Below, piece by piece: positions 25,284-36,408 of a DNA stretch of 64,000 bases (position 1 is its first letter; the number at the start of each line of letters is the position of its first letter). Under the pieces are notes generated by a model. That model did not search any database. It had not been told where the DNA came from and worked only from the letters and a program-made list of their open reading frames with translations. This DNA comes from Epiperipatus broadwayi (taxonomy: Eukaryota > Onychophora > Udeonychophora > Euonychophora > Peripatidae). Both the position numbers and the translations under genes were made by a program. The stretch lies in contig JAQFVV010012400.1 of assembly GCA_028023455.1 (NCBI GenBank), positions 18,192,490 through 18,256,489 on the forward strand. The letters run 5' to 3'.

Positions 25284-26826
25284 GATTAATTGGTACCAAT
25301 AAAGTCAGGTACCTATATTCCATTTAATGATTACTTGATTTTTTAAAACAAGATATTTAATATTAGGATAACTAATCAATAAATTTAAGATTCAGTCTAC
25401 TTTATATGCATAAAACATATGTATTTAAATATTTAAAAAAATGCAACAGAAAATAAAATATAAAATGAAACATTTAAGTGAATTGCAATAAATAGATACA
25501 TTTTTACTGTTTAAAAATAAATCTAAAAATAAAGTTTGTTCATTTATATTGTTAGAATGTTTTTTTTTAAAATAAACAAATGAATAAATAAACCTAGTTG
25601 TGTTCATTGACAGTGTTTGATTTTTTGTTGTTGTTGTGGGTTTTTTTTATTTAGACATTGTTTTTTTTTTTTCAAATGTTATCTGTTTTGATGCTAAAAA
25701 AATCAGCAACTTGCTGATTTGTATACTGTTGTTTAAAAGAAATATCTTTTTAAAAGATTTCTATGGAAAAGTAATTACCAATGAAAAAAGTGCATTGAAA
25801 TTTTTAAATCACAACTACCTTTTTAATGATGTTGAAGACCAACTATCTTCTGTTTAATGCAGTTTTCAAGAAGATGAGAGACACATTTCCTGAAATATTT
25901 TGCAGTCTTATCTGGATTACATATGCTGAAAAATGTCTCAGCAAAAAAAAAAAAAGATGAATTGGATCTTTCTCTAGCCTTTCTTTGTTCAGGACATATA
26001 CTCAATTTGTTGACTGGTGATAATCAAAACAATAGTTTTCATAAGCTTCCATTATAATTTTTATTGAATAAAGGAAAAAAAAAACAATTTTTTATGTGAA
26101 AAATAAGAAATTTGTAGTTGATCTTTATTTTGACTCTTTAGTAAATATTATTTTCATAAAAGGAGTTTGCTACCCAATTGACTGTATTTTTTTTTTTGTC
26201 TCACTTTTTCAAAACTAAAGATGGAATTTAAAAATTTCAAATATAAATAAAAGTTTCAAACAAATCTGTCAATTATAAATAATTTTTAAGATAATTTGAA
26301 ATTAAGACAATAAAGCCAATTACTCAAGCTTTAATAGGTTTATGATAGCAATCAACTCTTAAGCTATTAACAATCCCAACCTGTAGCGAAGAATGTTGCC
26401 TTGACTATAGGTTGAGATTATTGATAGCTTAAGGGTTGATTGTTATCATTTACAATTTGAAATTATACATTTAATTTATAAAGTAATTTGTAAGTCAATA
26501 AGAAACTTGTACTTGATCATATTTTTTACTCCCCTCCAATTTTCACTTATCCCCCACCCCATCTTTGTTCAAAACCAAATAAGAAATTAATAAGACAAAT
26601 AATATTAAAAGTTTGAAACAAATCTGTCAATTGCAAGTAATAAAAGGTTTTAAATTATACATTTAATTTATAAATTAATTTATAAATCACTATTATGAGA
26701 AATCACTTTTTCAGATAAAAAAAAAATCTGAAATATATTGTTTCATAACATTGGTTTAGTGTTTAAAAAAATCAATAAACATAAAATGGAATTTAGGTAC
26801 CTGACTCTATCGGCATCAATTTATTA
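25284..26826. repeat. about 1.5 kb TIR element, copy 1
   Basis: Terminal inverted repeats of roughly 60-75 bp: 'gtcaggtacct' with flanks near 25303-25360 pairs with 'aggtacctgact' near 26750-26815. Internal blocks recur in the same order at about 37430-38275, for example 'aataatattaaaagtttg' near 26600 and 37745. A 40-bp hairpin sits inside. Open frames of 60-73 codons have no recognisable transposase signature. Reads as a nonautonomous or decayed DNA transposon within the host intron just before exon D. Confidence 0.5.
26343..26448. repeat. 40-bp inverted repeat (hairpin)
   Basis: Arms 26343-26382 and 26409-26448 are near-perfect complements around a 26-base spacer, with 'tcttaagctattaacaatc' in one and its complement in the other. 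It is nested inside the 25284-26826 TIR element. Confidence 0.6.
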
Positions 26827-26996
26827 ATATATTCTTAATATAAATTCTCAAATTACATTGATTTTTATAATTTTATGTATATAAAATTTAAAAAATAATT
26901 AAGAAAGCTATTAAATGTCATCACAATTGCAATTAATAACTTACTTTTTATTTACTAAATAAAAAAATTATATTTATTTTTTTATTGCTATTTTAG

Positions 26997-28283
26997 AATG
27001 CTAACCAAAAGACTTCTGCTTCAAATACATTAGTTATGGAAAAAGAATCTAAAAAAACCACAAGTAATATTGGAAGTGCTTCAGCTGCTGCTGCAAGTGT
27101 CGGATTGGCTGCAGGTGTTATTGGCATTGGTGTTGGGGCAGATAAAAAATCTAAAAAAGAAAATAGATTAAATACTAGTTTTGATGAAACCAGTTATCAT
27201 TCTAAAGAACATCACTCAGCAACATTAAAGTTAAATGAAGCCAATGAACACTACCATGGCAGACATGGAATTGAAAACCAAGCTTTTATTATGGAAGAAG
27301 GTCATCCTCACAGAAGAGAACATGAAGCCACTACCTTAGAACGTAAAACAGCAGCAGTGGGAAAAGCTGCAGCAGCATTAGCTAATCACAGAAAAGAACG
27401 ATCTCAGGATCTGGGCTATGCTACTGCTGAAAAAGAAAAACGTAGTAAATCTCCCCATCATATGTCCAAATCATCTGATAAGTATTGGGTAAATGAAGAA
27501 CATGTGCAGAGAACAAGAAGTTTCACACCAGAAATTGAAGGTAAAGAAAGAATTGAAAGAACAAGATCAAATACACCAGGAATAGAAGGGCATAAGTCAG
27601 GAAGCAGACATATGGAGTCATCTGGTGGGTATACAGATTACTCTGAGAATTGGAAAAGTGGAAGTAAATACATGGAAAATGGCATTAATGCTGAAACAAA
27701 TGGAAATTATGTAATTAATACTAAAGGATATAATGAAAGAGGAGGAAATAGATATATAGAAGGTGGAAGTGAATATAATGAAAAAGGAGGAAGAAGATTT
27801 GTAGAAAATCATGAAGTTTATAATGATAAAAGGGGAAGCAAATATTTTGAAGAAAGTAATGGTTATATTGAAAAAGAACATAGTAGATATACTGAAATTG
27901 AGAAAGCTCATGGTGATGGTAGAGGAAATCAACATATAGAAAACAATAGAAATACTATTGATAAAAATAATCGATATAAAAATAATGATGGCTACAATGA
28001 AAGAGGTGATTACAAATATCGTGAAGGTACTGAAATTTCATATGCCAATAAAATGGTTAATGGGAATGACTATGAATTAGGAGAAAGAAATGGGTTTATG
28101 AAAAGTGAAAGTCGATCAGGACATGGGAAATTATCTGCCAAATCTAGCCAAGACAATATTATTGAAGAAAGAACTTTTTCAGAGAATAAATTGGACAGAA
28201 ACAGTAAAGGAGGAAATGCTCATAACAGAGGCTATTCACATACAGAAATGTATAAGAATGAGCCCCACTGGAGTTCTAAGCAA
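26997..28283 (+). CDS. host gene, large coding exon D (429 codons, repeat-rich tail)
   Basis: Acceptor 'attgctattttag' ends at 26996; donor gtaagt begins at 28284; phase 0 on both sides. The 429 codons are fully open, while the introns around them are full of stops. In order: a basic Lys/Ser start; an Ala/Gly-rich hydrophobic stretch at exon residues about 22-47 (SAAAASVGLAAGVIGIGVG), short and glycine-zipper-like; His/Glu-rich sequence; an Ala-rich KTAAVGKAAAALANHRKERS; a tandem pair RTRSFTPEIEG / RTRSNTPGIEG near residues 170-195, each with an RxxSxTP-type possible phosphosite; and about seven degenerate 15-residue repeats at about 244-345, pattern GYNE[RK]GG-[NS][RK][YF]-E. The rest is Ser/Lys/Glu-rich. 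The product is probably a disordered cytoplasmic or cytoskeletal tail. I do not recognise the family. An internal ATG at 27036 is not needed as a start. Confidence 0.85.
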
Positions 28284-30355
28284 GTAAGTAAAAATAATTA
28301 AAAATTGTGCATAGCTTTTAATATTTAATTCAAATTGACACACACAAAGGTATAGTAAACAGTTCTACATTAGTTAAATCTAAAACCTCTCTCTTTTAAA
28401 AGAGTAGTAAAAAAAGACATATTGCTTATTTGTCTTGCTAACTGCCAACTGGTTAGGACTTTTTAATTATTTTTTATACATTTTACAATATACCTATGTG
28501 TGTGTGTGTAAATTTGGAGCTGTTTATTGGAAAATATATATTGTGACTAAATATTTGTGAGCAAGAAGTTATTTCAACGATATGCTTGATCACACATTGG
28601 TATGTCATTTTATATAATTGATTGAATATGAGGAGAGGGAGATCAAATTCTAGTGATCAAGCCACACATTGGATAATCATTTTATGTAACTGAAGGTTTG
28701 TTGACTCTGACAAATGATGGGGGTAAGAAACGCGGGTCTCCACATTTTCTTGAGACAAAATTCTGATACGTTTGGGAATGCCAGATTTATATATCTTTAT
28801 ATAAAAAGAATTATAAAAATGAAGCCCAGTTTTTATTTCTTTTAATGTTAGCTTTAATAGTTATAAGAGGACATCACTATCATTTTTTTAAAAGGCTGTC
28901 ATCATTATACCTTGCTACACCTTCCAATATTATTCATAATTTACATTTTTTAGTTATATAATACAGTATTTAGAGCATAACCCTTTAATTATTATGTACC
29001 TGATACACATACACATATATAAAGTATGGATAATCCCCTACAGAATGTATTTTAAAAAATAAAATATTATATCTGACACAGAACTTTAATTTAGGAAAAG
29101 TTTGATACTATATAACAGTTAGACGTTAACAGTATAACAAATATTGTTCATCACAAAACAAGTTATATAAATATGTCATTATTAGTAGCTGTAATTAAAG
29201 ACAATTACAACTCTATAAATTACTAGAAAAACAAGAATAGTTCAATATACTTTCTATGGATCACAGTATGGTACACAAATATTTATAAAATAAAATGATT
29301 TATAAACTACCTACATAGACATCATATTTTCTAATGAATTATTTAACAAAGAATAATAGTTAACTTGTTATTTATTTTAATCTAAAATAAAAATGTGGCA
29401 AAGTGTATATTTGCTACAAACTGTCATAAGTCAAATTGGTGTTATTTCACAGCATTATTTAAAAACATGATTTTAAAATATGAAATAACTGAATATAAAA
29501 AAAAGTACAAAAAAAATATTCAAAATTAAATTACTTACAGATTAAGCTCTTTAAAATATATATATTTAAATTGTATAAAATCTGAATTCTAACTTATAGT
29601 TTATATCAGTAGTCCATGCTTTTCATAGGATTTTGTCAGAACATTCAAATGTAGTATATAATTGTCAAGTCAATTAGTCTCTTGAGTTTTATACATTAGT
29701 TTTCTTTTACTGCTGTTTTTTTGTGGATATCTTTGTGGTTTTCTGACTTCTTCAGTATTCAACATTTTGTGAAAGACAATATATTGTAGACAGGTTAACT
29801 ATCTTATAAACTTGTGATTTAGTCGGCAATAAACTTTTTTTTCTTAGGCCTTAATAGGTTTAGCTGGATGTTTTTCCTTCAAACTTCTTAAAGAACTTAC
29901 ATAACTGGAAAAAGATAGCAAAAGATTTTCCTAGGTGACTGTGTTTATATTTATCAAATTCTTTGATGTCATGATTTTAAAGATTTTATCTGTTATAGAA
30001 ACTAGCTATTCTATTGGTGACTTTAACTTCAGCTTGCAAGTGCTGTTGAATTATTCTTTCTTTACTTCTGATTTCTATCTGCTTTTCTGACCTGCAACTA
30101 TATATAAATAAATTATTTAGATATAACTAATAATAAAAATCATATACAACAGCTAATATAAATATATATTAATCATACATAAAAAGTCTTTTTCAGGACA
30201 TAGTTTCATGCCTTTTTCAAATGTTAATCATTTATTTTAATTATGTTAATGATGTGATGTGATGTACTGTAGCTTCTTCTTAGATGAAGTCAAAGAATCT
30301 CTTAGCAATTATGACCAGAGAAACCTGTTAGCTACTTAATTTTACATTCCCCAGA
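28284..30355. other. intron, no gene; small direct repeat
   Basis: AT-rich intron. At about 28586-28695 an 'cacacattgg..tcattttat' block occurs twice about 85 bp apart. No exon or RNA gene seen. Confidence 0.5.
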
Positions 30356-30976
30356 CTAAATTTTCCCATATTCTGCTCCATCCCATTTCCACAACATAAT
30401 CTTTGTCAACTCTATGACCTTTATATCTAAATCCCCCTTATCTTTTTCCAAACCCAGCATAAAAACCAATAATCCACTTTCTGTATAATCATTTTTTTCA
30501 TATTTATTCTTCCATAACTTCATTATATACGCCCTTTCTGTTTTCAAGCATTTACATTCAATTAACAGATGCCTAATATTTTCTATTCCTTCTTTACATA
30601 ATTTACAGACTAAATCATCCACATTTTTCCATTTACATGTATATTCTCTTGTTGTTAAAGATCCTGTTCCAGCCTTAAATAATAAACTACTCTCCTTACT
30701 ATTATCATATATTAACTCGCACCTAATATTCTGTTTATTTCTATATATATTTAAACTCTTTTTACTCTCCATACTAGTTCTCCATCTCTCTAACTCCCTG
30801 TTCTTTATTAATAAATCTATTCTTTTATCCCATTCCTTACCACTATAACACTCAACAATCTTTCTAACACAATCATTCCATCTTTTGTACAAATATACTA
30901 ATATAAATTCTTTATCCAAATCTTTTGCATACCGCATTACCTTTCTCACCCATCTTGTTGCCTGCCCTTTAGTCAT
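30356..30976 (-). pseudogene. non-LTR retrotransposon C-terminal region (zinc-binding tail)
   Basis: A 206-codon open frame on the minus strand encodes the region after the reverse transcriptase of a LINE. A basic, Trp/Arg-rich segment leads to a zinc-binding motif VCKLCKEGIENIRHLLIEC (Cys124, Cys127, His136, Cys141; C-x2-C-x8-H-x4-C), followed by a helical tail. The same segments are seen, broken, in the decayed LINE at 18947-21650, so the two are one family. Homology continues upstream on the minus strand to about 31060 with stops ('KMFGRL' then stop), so the true protein began earlier and this is a 5'-truncated, dead copy with a surviving frame. It lies antisense in the host intron. The methionine at its start is only the first after the last stop. 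Confidence 0.65.
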
Positions 30977-31139
30977 AACCCAATTAAATACTATTTTGGC
31001 TATTCTTATATTATCTATAAACTACAGTCTACCAAACATTTTCATTTTACTTTTTGCATCTAGTGTTCCATAATGGAAATAAAATAACAACAATAATAAA
31101 GTAAAACATCAGTAAAATAAAATAAAACAAAAAGGCAAC

Positions 31140-31379
31140 AAAAATAGTCAATTATTTTAACAGCGCTGAAAAAAGAGAATCAACATTGGGACTTGTTTCG
31201 AATTTTGATATCTTTTTGGTTGACGTAATTGTTTTTCTTAATATTAAATCCAAATTTACTTTTGTGTTTTTGTCGATTAAAAAATTGTTTTCAAACCCCC
31301 ACCCACACTCGGAAAAAGAATTGTAACCAAAAAGTCAAGAATTTAACCTTTTTTTTCTTTTTTTGAAACAACTTTTTCT
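31140..31379. other. composite repeat block, left part
   Basis: Less AT-rich than its surroundings. 'ttttaacagcgctg' near 31158 recurs as 'ttttaaccccgctg' near 31653, in direct orientation and followed in both by a 'ttcgaat' block. A 'ccccacccacac' block near 31297 is inverted as 'gggtgggtgtgg' near 31581. It is probably a decayed element into which the SINE at 31392 inserted. Confidence 0.35.
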
Positions 31380-31522
31380 CACTTTTTACTTTTTTTTTTT
31401 TTTTTCCATATGTCATAGCATCGGCCGGAACGCGAACCCACAACCGTCTGCAATCAACTACTTGCTTGCATGGCGGCTGCGCTACCTCTCGGCTAACAAC
31501 GCAAGACGCCACTTTTTACTTT
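31380..31522 (-). mobile_element. tRNA-derived SINE or tRNA retropseudogene with TSD
   Basis: On the minus strand, a box A-like TAGCCGAGAGG is followed about 55 bases later by box B-like GGGTTCGCGTTCC, then a short tail and an uninterrupted A tract of about 18 (T tract on the plus strand at 31389-31405). The body (about 31392-31509) is flanked by the direct repeat cactttttactt (31380-31391 and 31510-31521). Pol III boxes, A-tail and TSD of LINE length together show recent retroposition. It resembles a class II tRNA (Leu/Ser-like long variable region), but folding was not computed. The frame 31291-31512 across it is not a gene. Confidence 0.65.
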
Positions 31523-32350
31523 GATTTCTATTTCGTTCGAATTACCTTTTTTTTTTAGCCTTCTACAATAAACTGCTTTTGGGGGTGGGTGTGGTGTGTA
31601 TTTCGTAATTTGTTATTCTTAACAAAAAGTCAACCAAAGACGTCATTTATTTTAACCCCGCTGCAAAAAATTGAATCCAAATACTTGTCAATTTCGAATG
31701 AAATAAAAAAAAAAAAGGACACAAACTTTGGACTTTTTAAAAATTATTTATTCGATTTTATTGCTGTAATAAAAAGTGGACATTACGTGTGCCTGACAAA
31801 ATAAATAAAAAAACACAATCTCACACACTTTCTGTACTCGGCAATTTATCTGAAGAAAAGTTTCAAAATTGCACGTTCGTCTCAGATCTTTTAGTGGTCT
31901 CGAATATTTTCCCCACCACGCTGAAATGTGACTTAGAGCTTGAGCTTTGTCGAAGCCTGTTCGAACATACACTTTGCCAATTTTTTTACATATTAACCTT
32001 TTTTTCGGGAAGGGTGGGGACCATATGACAATTCTTAATAATTAACAACATTTTTTAAATCGAAATGACATTACTCTATTACGGAGATTTGAAAAAGTCG
32101 TACCGCCTTGAAATTTAAACATCCTCAAGCGATACGGTAATCAGCTATGAAAAGAACGAATACGCATAAATAGCTTTGAAGCACAAAACAGGCCATAATA
32201 TTTTTGTGCGATGTCATGTAAAGCGGCCTAGCTCAATGAGTTAATACAATATGTAAATGTTGTATTAGCCTGTAAGGCCGCGGCCGCCGAAACGGCATTT
32301 TTATGTGTTTTGACATGTAAACAATGCCCCAAGCGGCCGTGCCCGGATTT
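31523..32350. other. composite repeat block, right part, with small CpG-rich island
   Basis: No convincing coding frame; the 70-80 codon frames on both strands overlap and lack domains. At 32225-32345 there is a compact GC-rich island with 'gccgcggccgcc' and an inverted 'taatacaa'/'ttgtatta' pair. Probably a decayed element. Confidence 0.3.
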
Positions 32351-33430
32351 CAGGCTTTTACCTAAAACTTTATATATATTATCTTATATAATTTTCCTTT
32401 CATTTTTAATTAATCAGTTGTTAACTAAATTTATTGAAATTTATGTATGATTAATATGTATTTCTCTTAGCTGTTGCATATGATTATTATTTGCTATAAT
32501 TTACATGAAAGAGCAGCATATTGGATTTCATTATTTCCATTTTTGAAGATGTTATTTAGATAGCTGAAGCTCTAATCTGGAAAAATGAAAATACATGAAT
32601 ACTGATTATTGTTAACATTTCTATTTATATTAAGTTAATTGCCCACGCAATTGATGCTTGATAAACACATCATCTAATTTAATCTGGTAATTATCTGGTA
32701 ACTCTGTTTTTCATAATTAGTTTCAGACAAACGTGTTAATTATCTTTCTTTTAATTGACTTGTACATTTACTTTATATAAATCCAAATATTTTATGATTT
32801 AGTTTACAAACAATTTTAATTTATATTCAGTCTTAATAAATTTTATTCTGATTATAAGTGCCATTATGAAGTTGCATTTATTTACCTTTCCACATTTCTG
32901 ACAATATAAAAATTAATATTTGAATATAGCAAATAGGACATTTTCTCTGTCAATTTTTTATTTTAAGAATAATATTCTCAATAAGGATGAATATTATTTG
33001 ATTATTTAAGCTTCACATAATAAAGAGAAATGAGTCTTTTTATATCCACACATGAGCTACAAGTAGCAATGACACAAACAATTTTTCAAATTTAACTCTA
33101 TTTAAGTTTTGCCCATGTACAGTAATGATGAATTCGATTTAAGTCTGAAGCTTTATTTAACAAACATGCACGTTAAATATATACAGGTAATAAAATAATA
33201 AGAATATTAAAATCTTCATTATCATAAACATTATTCACATTATTTGTTATATTACTATTATCAATTTTTCTTTATATTTAAGATATTAATCAATGATTTT
33301 TTTAATTTCTACTTTGTTTTAAATGATTTTATTAAAATAAAGATATTTGAAATTTATATATTTGAAGTTTAGATGTAATTATAGGGATTTGAAAAGAGAC
33401 TTTCAAGCTCCCTTTAGCTATCTACTCTAT

Positions 33431-33726
33431 CTCATACAACCGCTACACATGACCACACACATGTGAAAAAGATAAATGATCTCCAATATACGTATTTCAT
33501 CCTGAACCAGCCCTCATCAGTTGGTCTGGATCATCATCTCCCATATATATAATCAGTGCCTGATTTATATTAAGATAGCAAATCTTCAAACTTTAATGGA
33601 CAGACCTCAATCTATTCCACTCCTTAACTCTTTACTCATCCATTGCTGGTTCAGCACAAAATACATATGTTGAAGGTCATTTATCTTTTTCACTTGTGTG
33701 TGGTCATGTGCATCAGTTGCACGAGA
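33431..33726. repeat. MITE-like element, about 80-bp inverted arms
   Basis: Left arm 33431-33511 and right arm 33645-33726 are imperfect complements: 'catgaccacacacatgtg' pairs with 'cacttgtgtgtggtcatg', and 'cctgaaccagc' with 'gctggttcag'. The spacer is about 130 bp. Part of the left arm and spacer recurs, diverged, at about 6430-6490 on the other strand, so this is a dispersed family. Confidence 0.55.
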
Positions 33727-33934
33727 TAAAATAAAATAAAAAATTAATTTTTTTAAATCATGCTAACTACCAAATACTTATGAAATGTAATTTTTTTTTT
33801 TATAAAATCTTTATTAGTATTTTTATAAATTGCTGCACTATTTGATCATTCATAAACTAAGATACTATGATTTATGTTTTTAATAGATATAATCTTATAT
33901 TATTTTGTAATATATATATATATATGGTTGTATA

Positions 33935-34336
33935 TCATTAAAAACCAGTCACTGCTCAGACAATCCCAATATCAATAACAATCAACAATTTCAAACTGTT
34001 GGCAAGGTAATCTTCTTTTAACAATAAATGTGGAATCCCACTTTATTTATGGTCCAATGTATTTATTTAGTCTCTAACGATTGCAACTTGACCACAGAGA
34101 CCGAAATTATTGATACAAAAATGTTTAAATATACCTCTTTAAAAAGGTAACTATAACCTGCTCTGAATGCAGACTAATAAATTGTCAAATATAATGTTAC
34201 AAATTGCATCCAAAGTATTACTTAAATAATAAGTGTAATAATGTTCAAGATTAAATGGATTTATAAGTAATCATTAAAAACCAGCCAACACTTAGACAAT
34301 CCCAATATTAATAACAATCAACAATTTCAAACTGTT
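33935..34336. repeat. 66-bp direct repeats 336 bp apart
   Basis: 33935-34000 and 34271-34336 are nearly identical direct repeats, from 'tcattaaaaaccag' to 'tttcaaactgtt'. The interval has no coding frame. It could be a nested insertion between duplicated ends or a very short LTR-like arrangement. Confidence 0.55.
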
Positions 34337-34685
34337 ATCATGTATGTGTATGTGTGGTCTCAAGCTTGAATCATCTTGTAATATATTAAGATGAAAGATC
34401 TGAAGGTACTCAAGTAAAAAAAAAAATTATATCCTTACATTAGTTTTGAATAAGTAAAGATTGACTTGTTTGTTATATCTTAAAACCATAATTTAAATAG
34501 ATGTATGTATTCACATTTTTACATCACTAATATTAAATGAGAATGTTGTTTTATATATACAATAAAATTATTATTACTGTATATATATGCAATTCATTAA
34601 CTACTGGATAGCAATAAAGGACTGCTTCTATTTTATTACATATATCTATAATATAGTTATGAACTTTGTTAATTATATGTAAGAA

Positions 34686-34870
34686 ATTTTGCATAATATG
34701 TTGATATGCTTTAAGAAGTGTGTAAATATTTTCTTCTCTGTTTTGGTTTTCTATTCAGCTGAATGCTTTTTCAGTGCTGTGCACCATAATCAAAAATGTA
34801 TTCAGTTGAACAGGGAAGAAACACTTAATTACATACTTCATAAAGCATATCAACATATATAAGCAAAATT
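34686..34870. repeat. MITE-like element, about 75-bp inverted arms
   Basis: Left arm 34686-34764 ('atatgttgatatgcttt', 'ctattcagctgaat') pairs imperfectly with right arm 34798-34870 ('attcagttgaa', 'aaagcatatcaacatat'). A short spacer holds 'cagtgctgtgca'. Nonautonomous DNA element is the likely reading. Confidence 0.5.
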
Positions 34871-35367
34871 TATTTTATATATGTGCAAATAAATATGCAA
34901 AAACATCAGCTTCAATTCTTATGTATAATACATCTTTTACAGTTGCTACTGACTGAAAAAACTGACCAATCACTCTGCGGAATAACCTCATTTATAAGAT
35001 TCCTTGTAGCATTGCCAATAATCCATGTAAATGTATAGCAGTTGTTCATCTTATGTAAATATTTTAATGGTGACTAATTTGTTAAAATTACAATATTTAT
35101 ACAAACCACTTTGAACATTTTTTAAAGGAAAGGATGATTTTGATTTTTTACAGTATTTATCATTGCAGTGTTTTCTATCAATTAATTTATTCTAATATAA
35201 TGATGGGTGTGTGCATATTTATGGTTGTTTCTTTTGAAAGTGTGATATGAGAATGATTTATCTTAGGAGTCAAGTTTTTCATTTTTTAAAAGTTCACCAA
35301 TAATAAAAGTAGTTAAATTTAATTAATGATTATATATATAATAATATGATTTTTTATGTTATTCTAG

Positions 35368-35472
35368 CATTATTATGGTAATTATGCTAAAGATGGAAAT
35401 CCTTATAGGCCTTATGTGGAAGAGGAAATGGTCAATTATGAAAGTTATCAGAGAGCCAGAAGACATCATTAG
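35368..35472 (+). CDS. host gene, last coding exon E
   Basis: Acceptor 'tatgttattctag' ends at 35367. Thirty-four codons and a TAG follow in phase 0 from exon D: HYYGNYAKDGNPYRPYVEEE, ending ESYQRARRHH. The tail is Tyr/Arg/His-rich, ends in a basic cluster, and is not a classical PDZ ligand, KDEL or CAAX box. The nearest AATAAA is 119 bases after the stop. Every visible junction from exon A onward is phase 0. Terminal exon call is good; family not recognised. Confidence 0.8.
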   Translation, partial: HYYGNYAKDGNPYRPYVEEEMVNYESYQRARRHH

Positions 35473-35590
35473 ATTCTATAATGTATTTATACTGTATATA
35501 ATGTAACTATTGTTTTTATGTAGATTTTGGAATATTGTGTTTTTATTTTTTGGCATACATGATTTTTTTTTTTTTTAATGTTGAATATAC

Positions 35591-35596
35591 AATAAA
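35591..35596 (+). promoter_or_regulatory. poly(A) signal AATAAA for the host gene
   Basis: Canonical AATAAA in the 3' UTR 119 bp after the stop. A second AATAAA lies at 35908-35913 and could mark a longer 3' UTR. No cDNA to confirm the cleavage site. Confidence 0.55.
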
Positions 35597-36136
35597 TTTT
35601 TTGAATCCAATATTAATAATATTAAAAAGCCTAGACTGAAAAAAAAAATTTCAAAAACTAAAGTAAGTTTTAATATTTAAATATGTTTTTTACTTCAGTT
35701 TTTATTTATATGGTTAAGATCAAATTTTACTAATAAAAAACGAAAGTATTGTTTTTACAGGATTACAAACTCAGGTTTAAACATATCTATTTGCATATTA
35801 GTGTAATGTGATAAGCCAAAGCAGAGTGTCATATTTTTAATTAAAGATTATTATTTGTATATATTCTCATCAATGATTTTGTATTTGATTTTATATACAT
35901 ATATATGAATAAAAGATGAGATAAATCTAATTTATCCAACAGCTCTCTCATTTTTTATTCAAACAATAAAGGAAAAATATTACTCTTTAGGTTTGCTACT
36001 GTTAATTGGTTATGGGTTTTAATGATTCTCCATTGTTATTTTACACTCTAGCTAGTTCTCATTTGCTGATTCATATTTGGGAAAAATATTTAAATCTGTT
36101 GGAAACTGAAAAACTTTTTATGTTATAGATAGAAAA

Positions 36137-36203
36137 GTGGTAGATTCCAAACCCAGTTCATTATCATGATAGGGATTAACCACTATATCATGAGGCCTCT
36201 GCA
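36137..36203 (-). repeat. tRNA-like SINE head (Asp/Glu-like), decayed
   Basis: On the minus strand, 'ggcctcatgatatagtgg' followed by 'ttaatcc' resembles the 5' half of Asp/Glu tRNAs (box A 'tatagtggtta'). 'gggtttggaatctacc' is a decayed box B about 35 bases on. It does not fold into a clean cloverleaf by eye, so it is a SINE head or tRNA pseudogene. Confidence 0.45.
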
Positions 36204-36255
36204 TATATATATATATATTAAATGTAATAGTACAATAACCATTATAGAAAATATT

Positions 36256-36408
36256 ATATATAAAAACATAAATAATTAACGGTATAAACAATATTGTAGT
36301 CTAAATTCTTTTGAAGCGCTGACAAGGATTACTACGTAATTCGAAAGCGCTTCAAAAGAATTTAAACTACAATATTGTTTATACTGTTAATTATTTATGT
36401 TTATATAT
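36256..36408. repeat. palindromic MITE-like element, about 65-bp arms
   Basis: Arms 36256-36320 and 36345-36408 are almost perfect complements (for example 'ttcttttgaagcgct' with 'agcgcttcaaaagaa', and 'acaatattgta' with its complement), around a 24-base spacer containing 'attactacgtaattcg'. The near identity of the arms suggests a fairly recent element. No coding capacity. Confidence 0.7.

Noticed and set aside
25636-25857. 73-codon frame inside the 1.5 kb TIR element as a transposase
   Set aside because: No catalytic or DNA-binding motif, and the frame is not kept in the second copy.
27618-27935. 105-codon minus-strand frame
   Set aside because: It is antisense to the host exon D and its composition (Ile/Phe/Ser runs) is the mirror of the sense repeats; no splice or domain support.
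31291-31512. 73-codon minus-strand frame with a Lys-rich run
   Set aside because: It is the SINE body plus its A tract read as protein.
36137-36203. A functional tRNA gene
   Set aside because: Box B is decayed and the acceptor ends do not pair by eye; kept only as a SINE head.
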